From positions 1 through 6,808 of the forward strand of contig JACCSI010000114.1 of NCBI GenBank assembly GCA_013813075.1: a DNA stretch of 6,808 nucleotides. The letters run 5' to 3'. Shown here piece after piece: positions 1 to 5,872 of the stretch (the first letter of the stretch is position 1; each line of letters opens with the position of its first letter). Below the pieces are notes generated by a model that worked only from the letters and a program-made list of their open reading frames with translations, was not told where the DNA came from and did not search any database. This stretch comes from Acidobacteriota bacterium (GTDB taxonomy: Bacteria > Acidobacteriota > Vicinamibacteria > Vicinamibacterales > UBA2999). Both the position numbers and the translations under genes were made by a program.

Positions 1-20
1 CTGGTCGATGAAGGCAAATG

Positions 21-797
21 TCAAAACGTTGCGCGGTGCACGTTATTCACATGCCGCAGCGCGTACGACCCGCCCGCTAATGTCACGGATCCAGACCTGG
101 GCCGGACGGTCGGTGCCATCGCCGCCAGTTCGGCGGCCGCAGCCGCCGGCAGTGTGGTCGCGTGCAGCCGATCATCGATGAGGATGGCGCTGTGGCCGCG
201 CGCCAGCGTCGCCAGTTCCTGTGCGTATGACGCATCGAGGGCCGTCCCGGGTTCACGGGAGCCAATCAGCGCATCGTCAAAAAACAGCGGCACACCAGTG
301 ACACGAAACACGCCCGACTGGAGAACGGCGACAAAATCGCCGGCCGGCGCACCAGCCGCTCGTGATCGCGGGACGGTCCCCGGCGTCCAGGTTGCCGCCT
401 GGGACCCCGCACTAGCGATGATGCGCCCTTCGACATCGAGCACGGCCAGCGCATCGACATCGACGCGCGCGGCAATCTTATTCGCCTCGTTTGCGACCGT
501 CTCGACCAACTGCGTGGTAGGTCCACCCTCGCGGCGCTCCGTCTGCCAGATGTCGAGCGCGGCCTTCAACGTGGGGTTCTCGGCCAGTGTCGCCACGGTT
601 GCCATCGAGCCTTGCTGCAAACGTCGTTCGACAATGGCAAACACCCGCTGTCCGGCCTCAAGGTTGTCGGCGACCGCTCGCCGCACCCGCTGACGGACGT
701 CGATCGTGATCAGCGCGAACACCGCCGTGAGGATGAGCGCCACCGTCCGGAACGACGCGACCAGCGCTCGCGCAACGAGGCGCGGCGGCTGCGTCAC
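21..797 (-). CDS. Membrane-anchored Cache-like extracytoplasmic sensor, probably frameshifted or truncated at its 3' end
   Basis: The frame gives 258 residues. Residues 11-32 form one hydrophobic membrane segment. A helical stretch (about 33-110) and a Cache/PAS-like sensing domain (about 111-250) follow, including ALAVLDVEGRIIAS at 117-130 and ILIDDRLHATTLP at 205-217. Proteins of this plan normally continue into a second membrane helix and a cytoplasmic kinase, cyclase or GGDEF/EAL output; none is present here. The frame ends at TGA (23-21), just after a run of four A bases on the plus strand (23-26). The GTG start at 797 is chosen because it overlaps the upstream cupredoxin stop as GTGA and has a GGAG Shine-Dalgarno 8 nt upstream. 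The 58 residues of the longer open frame are an out-of-frame reading of the cupredoxin gene. The signal sensed is unknown; the neighbour suggests something linked to the cupredoxin, copper or redox state. The sensor-like reading is fairly secure, the exact family is not. Confidence 0.7.
   Translation of the reverse strand: MTQPPRLVARALVASFRTVALILTAVFALITIDVRQRVRRAVADNLEAGQRVFAIVERRLQQGSMATVATLAENPTLKAALDIWQTERREGGPTTQLVETVANEANKIAARVDVDALAVLDVEGRIIASAGSQAATWTPGTVPRSRAAGAPAGDFVAVLQSGVFRVTGVPLFFDDALIGSREPGTALDASYAQELATLARGHSAILIDDRLHATTLPAAAAAELAAMAPTVRPRSGSVTLAGGSYALRHVNNVHRATF
37..50 (+). repeat. 14-bp direct repeat, copy 1 (TGCACGTTATTCAC)
   Basis: This is identical to bases 4328-4341. It falls in the last ten codons of the sensor frame, where coding similarity appears to break down. 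An exact 14-mer pair in 6.8 kb is mildly unlikely by chance (expected about 0.1-0.2 pairs in random sequence). Confidence 0.4.
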
Positions 798-1477
798 GGC
801 TGGGTCTCCAGCACTGGCAAAGTAAACGTCACGCGCGTCGTTGCGCCCGGCGTGACACGGATGCGCTCGCGCCGCTCGCCGATGCGGTCGTGCCACGCGA
901 CCAGTGTGTGTTCGCCCGGCGGGACCGGCGGCAGCGTAAATGCACCGGTCTCCAAGGGGATGGTGAACCACGGATGGTCGAGCACCATGATGAGCGCGGT
1001 CATCTGCGAGTGGATATGACAGAACACCTTGACGATGCCGGGACGTTTCAACTGCTGCGCGCGCGACTGGCCCGGCGGGTATCGCCCCAAATCAAAGGTC
1101 GCGGCGCGCGAGATGGAGAACACGTTGTGGAAATACGGGTCTTGATTCGGAAAATCCACCGCCGAGCCGACGCCAACCGCGGTGACAGGAGGTAGAAAGC
1201 GTTCGCCGCGCTGCAAAATCTGCGCTTTCACGGGCACCGGCGCAACCCCAGTCTTCGTCCCCGCCAGGTAGACCACGACATTGCGGGTTTCGGGTCCAGC
1301 GGCGGCCGGCTTTGGCGCCACGCCGCGTCGTCCGTATGCGGACGTCGATAACGGGGCGGCCCGCGCCACGGTCAACGTGACGGTGCCGGTAACTGTTCCT
1401 GCTGACTGCGAGGTCGTGGGCACGTGAAGCAACACCGCGAGCGCCGCCGCCATCAGCCACACGCGATGGTCGGTCAT
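794..1477 (-). CDS. Secreted amicyanin-like cupredoxin with C-terminal beta-sandwich ('methylamine utilization protein'-type)
   Basis: This 227-residue exported protein probably binds one copper ion in the periplasm and handles electrons or copper. An N-terminal signal peptide (residues 1-26, hydrophobic 7-19) probably ends near SQSA. The type-1 copper ligands are visible: His117 in FHNVF, then Cys153, His156 and Met159 in CHIHSQM. The C-x2-H-x2-M spacing matches amicyanin, not plastocyanin (C-x2-H-x4-M). FPNQDPYFHNVFSIS (109-123) is typical of small cupredoxins that databases call methylamine utilization protein. No methylamine dehydrogenase genes are visible, so that name should not be read as function. 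Residues about 172-222, with VPPGEHTLVAWHD, resemble a carboxypeptidase regulatory-like fold. The ATG overlaps the upstream amidohydrolase stop as ATGA, and the TGA overlaps the sensor start as GTGA, implying translational coupling of all three. No clear Shine-Dalgarno precedes the ATG, which fits coupling. Confidence 0.88.
   Translation of the reverse strand: MTDHRVWLMAAALAVLLHVPTTSQSAGTVTGTVTLTVARAAPLSTSAYGRRGVAPKPAAAGPETRNVVVYLAGTKTGVAPVPVKAQILQRGERFLPPVTAVGVGSAVDFPNQDPYFHNVFSISRAATFDLGRYPPGQSRAQQLKRPGIVKVFCHIHSQMTALIMVLDHPWFTIPLETGAFTLPPVPPGEHTLVAWHDRIGERRERIRVTPGATTRVTFTLPVLETQP
806..809 (-). promoter_or_regulatory. Shine-Dalgarno GGAG deciding the sensor start
   Basis: Read on the minus strand, GGAG lies 8 nt before the GTG at 797-795, inside the end of the cupredoxin gene. 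It supports the overlapping GTG start over the far-upstream ATG at 971. Confidence 0.6.
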
Positions 1478-3150
1478 GGCGCTGGGCGTGGGGCCAAGCG
1501 GGCGCTTCCGTAAATCGGTCGTCCGGGCCGGGCGCCGGTCAAACCCCTCGGATCAATCACGGGTACGCCATTGACGACGACATGCATGATGCCCGTCGAA
1601 TACTGGTGGGGACGTTCGTAGGTGGCGTTGTCACGCACCGTCGCGGCGTCGAATACAACCAGATCCGCCATGTAGTTCTTGTCGATCGCGCCACGGTTCT
1701 CGATATGGAACTGCTTGGCCGCATCGTAGGTCATGCGCCGCACCGCATCGCCCAACGGCAGCAGTTTTTCGTCTCGCACATACTTGCCCAGGATACGAGG
1801 AAAGGTACCGTAGGCCCGCGGGTGCGGGGCTCCCCGGGCCAGGATGCCATGCGCGTGGATCGCGGCCGAGTCGGTGCCAATCGTGGCGCCCGATCGCAGC
1901 AACCCGGTCTTGACATCGTCTTCGCTCATCATGTGATACAGCGCACCAGCGCGGCCATCGGTCTCGATCAGCAGCTCGAAGAACGTCGTCCAGGGATCTT
2001 GGTTGCGGGCGGCGGCGATCTCCGTCAATCGCTTGCCGATGATCGTTTGATCAGCGGTCTGGGGCACCGAGGCAATCTGAATGCCTTCAAGTCCACTGGC
2101 CAGGACCAGGTTCTCCCACCCGTCGATCGTCGTCTCGATCTCAGCGCGTGCCCTGGCGCGGATGGCGGGATCCTTCAAGCGTTCCACCATCTTTTCGCGG
2201 CCACCTTCCTGCACCCACAGCGGCAACGACGCCGCCAGCCCGGTGCCCCCTGCCGTGTAGGGATACATCGTCACATGCACGCGCCCGGCGCGGCGCCCCG
2301 CGTCCAGGCGCGCAAGGACCTGGTCCATCGTGCCCCAGTTGGCACGCGCGGCCACCTTCAGGTGGAAGATGACGATGGGCAGCGCCGCTTCCCGGCCGAT
2401 TTCGATGGCCTCATCCAGAGCCGTCATCAAGTTGAAGCTTTCCCCCCGCACGTGTGACACGTAAAAACCGCCGTGTCGGCTGGCGACGCGCGCCAGGGCG
2501 ATGAGCTCGCTGGTCTTGGCGAAGGACCCTGGCGGGTAGATCAGCGCGCTCGACAGGCCGAGCGCGCCATCGCGCATCGCCTGGTCGACCAGGGCTTCCA
2601 TGCGGGAGAGTTCTTGGGGCGATGGATCACGATTGACCAGGCCGAGGACTTCGCGGCGCACCATCGTGGCCGGTATCAAGGTGCCGAGGTTCAGCGCCAT
2701 GCCACGCTGTTCCAGCTTTCGGAAATAGCCGTCGAACCCGGTCCAATCGAACGTCAATCCCAACGCACGCAAGGCATCGGCGTCGGCAGATTGTGAGGTC
2801 CAGAAGGCGGGAGAATTCCCTTCTCCGATGACTTCGGTCGTAATGCCCTGCCACAGATGGCTCTCCGCGTTGCCGTCCGCCAGCAGGCTGATGCCGGACT
2901 GGCCCTGCACGTCGATGAACCCCGGGGCGACGACCAGGCCCGTCGCATCGATCACCCGGCCGGCGTTGTCCGCCGACAAATCGCCGAGCGCCGTGATCCG
3001 GTCACCTTTGACGCCGACATCGATCTGCTGCGGATCGCGCGACACGCCGTCGTACACCGTGCCGTTGCGGACAATCAGGTCAAAGGTGGGCGGCGGAGTC
3101 TGGCAGCCGGTCGCGACAAGCAGCACCACCGCGACACCAACGCGGGTCAT
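1474..3150 (-). CDS. N-acyl-D-amino-acid deacylase family amidohydrolase, exported lipoprotein
   Basis: This 558-residue member of the amidohydrolase superfamily (D-aminoacylase group) probably hydrolyses the amide bond of N-acylated amino acids or a related substrate. MTRVGVAVVLLVATGC is a lipoprotein signal with lipobox VATGC (Cys16), so it should be membrane-tethered outside the cytoplasm. Family landmarks are DLIVRNGTVYDG (24-35), APGFID (75-80), GITTEVIGEGN (102-112), SHVRGE with His233 (232-237), FHLKV with His263 (262-266), IGTDSAAIHAHG with Asp427 (424-435), and a C-terminal ADLVVFDAATV typical of the composite beta-sandwich. The usual first HxH metal motif after APGFID is replaced by QGQ (Gln82, Gln84), and the usual Cys ligand region reads GEG. 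Exact substrate and metal content are therefore uncertain. The ATG at 3150 is preferred over 3252 because it begins the signal peptide and the longer form would run into the divergent gene. It is the first gene of a three-gene operon. Confidence 0.88.
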   Translation of the reverse strand: MTRVGVAVVLLVATGCQTPPPTFDLIVRNGTVYDGVSRDPQQIDVGVKGDRITALGDLSADNAGRVIDATGLVVAPGFIDVQGQSGISLLADGNAESHLWQGITTEVIGEGNSPAFWTSQSADADALRALGLTFDWTGFDGYFRKLEQRGMALNLGTLIPATMVRREVLGLVNRDPSPQELSRMEALVDQAMRDGALGLSSALIYPPGSFAKTSELIALARVASRHGGFYVSHVRGESFNLMTALDEAIEIGREAALPIVIFHLKVAARANWGTMDQVLARLDAGRRAGRVHVTMYPYTAGGTGLAASLPLWVQEGGREKMVERLKDPAIRARARAEIETTIDGWENLVLASGLEGIQIASVPQTADQTIIGKRLTEIAAARNQDPWTTFFELLIETDGRAGALYHMMSEDDVKTGLLRSGATIGTDSAAIHAHGILARGAPHPRAYGTFPRILGKYVRDEKLLPLGDAVRRMTYDAAKQFHIENRGAIDKNYMADLVVFDAATVRDNATYERPHQYSTGIMHVVVNGVPVIDPRGLTGARPGRPIYGSARLAPRPAP

Positions 3151-3179
3151 GGCGGCCACTATAATGCGGTTCACCGCAC
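3151..3179. promoter_or_regulatory. Compact divergent promoter/operator
   Basis: The 29 bp between two divergent starts contain TATAAT on the plus strand (3160-3165). The same bases read ATTATAGT on the minus strand, giving a TATAGT -10. From typical -10 to start-site spacing, the minus transcript would begin at about 3151, next to the ATG at 3150 (leaderless). The plus transcript would begin at about 3172, some 8 nt before the GTG at 3180. Neither start has a Shine-Dalgarno, in line with leaderless initiation. A dyad TGCGGT-TC-ACCGCA (3165-3178) overlaps the plus start site and lies upstream of the minus -10, so a bound regulator could affect both genes. No convincing -35 boxes are visible. 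Start sites are inferred. Confidence 0.55.
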
Positions 3180-4244
3180 GTGCCGTTTTCCTTCGTGGCT
3201 CCCGACGGGCGAGTCCCGCACAATCTGTTTGACGATCGCGACTTTGCGTCACAGCGCGCGTTCTTCACGCGGCGTCCGCACCTGGCCGCCACCCCGCTTC
3301 ATGACTGTCCTGGGCTCGCCGCCGTGGTCGGGGTGGACACCATGCTTGTGAAAGACGAGACGTCTCGCTTTGGTCTGAATGCGTTCAAGGCCGTCGGAGC
3401 GATGTTTGCGGTCGGCACCCTCGTCGAGCAGGGACGCATCTCGGCCGGTGACACCCTCGTGTGCGCGAGTGAAGGCAACCACGGGCGCGCAGTTGCGCGC
3501 GCCGCTCGCGACGCAGGGTGCAGCGCGTGCGTCTATGTGTCCGACACCGTCGCCGGGACTCGCGTCGCGGCGATCGAGTCCGAGGGTGCCACCGTGGTGC
3601 CCGTTCAGGGCACTTACGACGAGGCGGTCAAGACGATGGCGAGCGATGCCGCGACACGCGGGTGGACAATCATCTCGGACACCTCGTGGGCGGGTTACGA
3701 GGAGGTGCCACGGCTCATCATGCTCGGCTACACGCGGCTCTTCGATGAAGCCGAACAGGCCTGGTTGCCCGGCCGGCCGCCCGACGCGATGTTCGTGCCC
3801 GGCGGCGTCGGCGGTCTGCTCGCGGCCGCGGCGTGCTGGTGCGAATGGCGATACGGCGCGGCCCGACCGTCTGTCGTGGGCGTCGAGCCAACTGCGGCGG
3901 CCTGCCTGCAGTTGTCGGCACGACAGGGCCGACCGACTGCGGTTTCGGGTCCGTTCGACACGGTGATGGGGGGATTGCGGTGCGGCGAGGTGTCCCCCCT
4001 CGCTTTTGGAGCGACGCACACCCTCGTCGACCGATATGTGGCAGTAGAAGACACGCTGGCTTTTGAGGCCATGCGCCTCCTGGCGCGCCCACGTGGCGAC
4101 GACCCCGTCATCCAGTGCGGTCCCTCCGGTGCGGCGGCACTGGCGGGCGTACTCGCGTTGCCGCGAGACTACAAGCGGGTCATGGTGCTGGTGACCGAGG
4201 GCATGACCGACCCGGCCCTGTTCGGACGCGCGCTTGGTTGCTAA
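3180..4244 (+). CDS. dpaL: Diaminopropionate ammonia-lyase-like PLP enzyme (fold type II)
   Basis: This 354-residue cytoplasmic enzyme of the tryptophan synthase beta/threonine dehydratase fold is closest to diaminopropionate ammonia-lyase. That enzyme converts 2,3-diaminopropionate to pyruvate and two ammonia. Evidence: ATPLHDCPGLA near the N terminus; VKDETSRFGLNAFKAVG (57-73) with PLP lysine Lys70; SEGNHGRAVA (98-107); DTSWAGYEEVPRLIMLGY (167-184), strongly like the family's DTAWEGY...IMQGY block; phosphate-binding GGVGG (208-212); and CGPSGAAALAG near the C terminus. It is shorter than the E. coli enzyme (about 398 residues), mainly through a missing segment between Lys70 and SEGNHG. The family usually has Asp in DGNHG where this has Glu98. 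GTG at 3180 is the only start after an in-frame TAA at 3162; GTG 3195 is a less likely alternative. It is divergent from the D-aminoacylase-type gene. It could instead deaminate a related beta-substituted amino acid. Confidence 0.85.
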   Translation: MPFSFVAPDGRVPHNLFDDRDFASQRAFFTRRPHLAATPLHDCPGLAAVVGVDTMLVKDETSRFGLNAFKAVGAMFAVGTLVEQGRISAGDTLVCASEGNHGRAVARAARDAGCSACVYVSDTVAGTRVAAIESEGATVVPVQGTYDEAVKTMASDAATRGWTIISDTSWAGYEEVPRLIMLGYTRLFDEAEQAWLPGRPPDAMFVPGGVGGLLAAAACWCEWRYGAARPSVVGVEPTAAACLQLSARQGRPTAVSGPFDTVMGGLRCGEVSPLAFGATHTLVDRYVAVEDTLAFEAMRLLARPRGDDPVIQCGPSGAAALAGVLALPRDYKRVMVLVTEGMTDPALFGRALGC

Positions 4245-4321
4245 CGATACCGGACGTCCCACAAACGGACACTTTGGCGATCTCGACGCGGAACCTTCCT
4301 GTCCTAACTCTCACTGTTTGG

Positions 4322-4345
4322 GTCAGTTGCACGTTATTCACTGAC
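4322..4345. promoter_or_regulatory. Candidate operator: GTCAGT-N12-ACTGAC inverted repeat
   Basis: The perfect 6-bp arms are GTCAGT (4322-4327) and ACTGAC (4340-4345), with centres 18 bp apart, a geometry compatible with a dimeric repressor on one DNA face. The repeat lies about 130 bp before the adaptor start and just upstream of the weak promoter candidate. GTCAGT recurs at 4492, 5773 and 5800. No regulator gene is in the window, so the binding protein is unknown. Confidence 0.35.
4328..4341 (+). repeat. 14-bp direct repeat, copy 2 (TGCACGTTATTCAC)
   Basis: This is identical to bases 37-50. Here it forms the spacer plus two bases of one arm of the GTCAGT/ACTGAC inverted repeat. The flanks of the two copies are not alike, so no larger repeat is visible. 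Confidence 0.4.
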
Positions 4346-4471
4346 TGGCACAGCCTTTGAGGTAAGTTTCCCGGACGGGCTGTCATCTTTTCTGCTCGTT
4401 CGTTACGTCTAACAGCAGGTCAGGCGAGACATGCCGCACGCGCCTGGCATACACGGCACTTGGACACATCG

Positions 4472-5734
4472 ATGGATATTCAGCGACCTGCGTCAGTGGC
4501 GCGCCAGAAAAAAATGCGACGAATCATGTTCGCCGCAGTCGGCGTTCTCGTCATCGGTGTGGTCTCGGTGGTGCTTGCGCGCCTTAAACCGGCCGCGCCG
4601 ACCGTTGAACGGGCAACGGTGTGGGTGGACACGGTGAAACGCGGTTCGATGCTGCGGCAGGTCCGCGGGCTGGGCACCTTGGTGCCCGTCGACGAAGCCA
4701 GGCGCCTGATTCCAGCGGCGACTCAGGGACGCGTCGAACGCATTCTGATCCGCCCGGGCGTCGAAGTCACCCCGGACACGGTCGTGCTCGAACTCAGCGA
4801 TCCGCAACTGCAACAACAGTTGAGCGAGTCGGAACAGCAGCTGCGTGGCGCGGAAGCCGACTACAACAGTCTGGAGGCGCGACTGCAAAACGACCGCCTC
4901 ACCCAACGTTCCGCCGCGGCCGCTGTCGAAGCCGATTACCGAGCAGCGCAATTGCAAAAGGAAGTGGACGAGGATCTGGCAAAGGATGGCCTGGTGTCAG
5001 CGTTGCAGCTGAAAACTTCGACAGTCCGCGCCGATTCCCTGCTAACGCGCAACAAGATCGCCACCGAAAGCATTGCCGTCGCCGAACAGAACATCAAGGC
5101 GCAACTGCAGGCGCAACAGGCCCGCATCGACCAGCTGCGCTCGCTCTACACGTTACGGCGGTCGCAAGTCGACCAGTTGAAGGTCCGCGCCGGAATGCTC
5201 GGCGTGCTCGAACAGGTGACGGTCAATGTCGGGCAGCAGGTGTCGCCCGGCACGAACCTGGCCCGCGTCGCGGACCCGACGCGGCTCAAAGCCGAATTGC
5301 GCATTGCTGAAACGCAAGCTCGGGATTTGACGATCGGTCAGAAGGCACAGGTCGACACGCGCAACGGCATCATCGAGGGCACGGTCATCCGCATCGACCC
5401 TGCCGCACAGCAAGGCACGGTGTCGGTGGACGTTCAACTTTCCGGCGAGTTGCCACGCGGCGCCCGTCCCGACCTGAGCGTGGACGGCACGATTGAACTG
5501 GAGCGCCTCGACAACGTCTTGTATGTGGGACGGCCCGCTTTCGGGCAGGAACAAAGCACGGTCGGTTTGTTCAGGCTCGATCCGGCCACGGGTGAAGCCA
5601 GCCGGGCACAAGTGCAGCTGGGACGCTCCTCGGTCAACACGATCGAGGTCCTCGGCGGGCTGGCGGAAGGTGACCAGGTGGTCCTCTCCGATATGTCGGC
5701 CTGGGATCAGTTTGAACGGATCCGGCTGCGGTGA
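4472..5734 (+). CDS. HlyD/MacA-family periplasmic adaptor (membrane fusion protein)
   Basis: This 420-residue adaptor of a tripartite ABC efflux system would link an inner-membrane ABC transporter to an outer-membrane channel. The layout is a short basic cytoplasmic tail (1-17), one membrane segment (about 18-36), and the first lipoyl/barrel-sandwich half (GRVERILIRPGVEVTPDTVV, 86-105). A long alpha-helical hairpin follows, rich in Gln, Glu, Ala and Arg (about 112-240, coiled coil). Next come the second lipoyl half (LKVRAGMLGVLEQVTVNVGQ, 236-255), a beta-barrel (about 271-345), and a membrane-proximal domain (about 350-410, with IEVLGGLAEGDQVVLSDM). ATG at 4472 is preferred over the in-frame TTG at 4460 because MDIQRP followed by basic residues and the anchor is a sensible N terminus; a weak TTGGA lies 7 nt upstream. 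It is followed by an ABC ATPase 138 bp downstream. The substrate cannot be told; no permease or TolC gene is present in the window. Confidence 0.9.
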   Translation: MDIQRPASVARQKKMRRIMFAAVGVLVIGVVSVVLARLKPAAPTVERATVWVDTVKRGSMLRQVRGLGTLVPVDEARRLIPAATQGRVERILIRPGVEVTPDTVVLELSDPQLQQQLSESEQQLRGAEADYNSLEARLQNDRLTQRSAAAAVEADYRAAQLQKEVDEDLAKDGLVSALQLKTSTVRADSLLTRNKIATESIAVAEQNIKAQLQAQQARIDQLRSLYTLRRSQVDQLKVRAGMLGVLEQVTVNVGQQVSPGTNLARVADPTRLKAELRIAETQARDLTIGQKAQVDTRNGIIEGTVIRIDPAAQQGTVSVDVQLSGELPRGARPDLSVDGTIELERLDNVLYVGRPAFGQEQSTVGLFRLDPATGEASRAQVQLGRSSVNTIEVLGGLAEGDQVVLSDMSAWDQFERIRLR

Positions 5735-5872
5735 CAAATGCAAGAAGCGCCACACGCGCGCCGGGTAGCCATGTCAGTGCTTGCTGTGAATGCTGGAGTG
5801 TCAGTCGGTGGACGGGGAATTCTGTGCCTTCGGTGGATGTGAGACCAACAGTTCTGTGGAAAAGGAGTGACA
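5735..5872 (+). other. 138-bp gap between adaptor and ATPase genes
   Basis: This is unusually long for an efflux operon. It holds two direct copies of TGTCAGT (5772-5778 and 5799-5805) and a near-repeat TCGGTGGACG/TCGGTGGATG (5805-5814, 5830-5839). One short frame, 5738-5842, could encode 34 residues starting 3 bp after the adaptor stop, but it has no good Shine-Dalgarno. I see no clear promoter or terminator. The gap may be a leader or a remnant of lost coding DNA. Confidence 0.35.
5861..5867 (+). promoter_or_regulatory. Strong Shine-Dalgarno AAAGGAG for the ABC ATPase
   Basis: AAAGGAG ends 5 nt before the ATG at 5873. It favours that ATG over the in-frame GTG at 5867, which would overlap the site itself. 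It is the best ribosome binding site in the window. Confidence 0.8.

Larger units (their letters stand above)
4245..4471. promoter_or_regulatory. Non-coding upstream region of the adaptor gene with weak promoter candidate
   Basis: No convincing gene is present here. It carries an inverted repeat (annotated separately) and a weak sigma70-like pair, TTGAGG (4357-4362), 18 bp, TGTCAT (4381-4386), that could drive the adaptor gene. GGACGTCC (4252-4259) is an 8-bp palindrome just after the lyase stop. GGACA (4267-4271) and TGTCC (4300-4304) are inverted with a 28-bp spacer. No strong terminator hairpin with a T-tract follows the lyase gene; CCC-GGAC-GGG at 4370-4379 has only a 3-bp stem. The long region suggests the adaptor/ATPase genes have their own promoter. 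Confidence 0.4.

Noticed and set aside
798..971. Extension of the sensor frame to an ATG at 971
   Set aside because: The 58 extra residues lie wholly within the cupredoxin gene, are rich in Arg, His and Ala like a shadow frame, and have no signal or domain character; GTG 797 has a GGAG site and GTGA overlap.
794..1477. Assignment of the cupredoxin to methylamine oxidation because of its database-style family name
   Set aside because: No methylamine dehydrogenase or maturation genes are present in the window; only the copper site and spacing are supported.
1582..2457. 291-residue plus-strand open frame opposite the amidohydrolase
   Set aside because: It is antisense to a well-conserved amidohydrolase and has no family motif.
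3151..3252. Start of the amidohydrolase at ATG 3252
   Set aside because: It would bury the lipoprotein signal peptide and overlap the divergent lyase gene by 73 bp; ATG 3150 begins a clean signal with lipobox.
3249..4262. 337-residue minus-strand open frame opposite the lyase gene
   Set aside because: It is a shadow of the GC-rich lyase gene: rich in Arg, His and Gly, with no recognisable motif, while the plus strand shows a full PLP enzyme.
4370..4390. CCC-GGAC-GGG followed by a T-containing stretch as a terminator
   Set aside because: A three-bp stem is too weak, and it lies more than 120 bp past the lyase stop.
5738..5842. 34-codon frame in the adaptor-ATPase gap, starting MQEAPHARR
   Set aside because: It starts 3 bp after the adaptor stop, but there is no good Shine-Dalgarno, no recognisable motif, and such short frames are common by chance; conservation in relatives would be needed.
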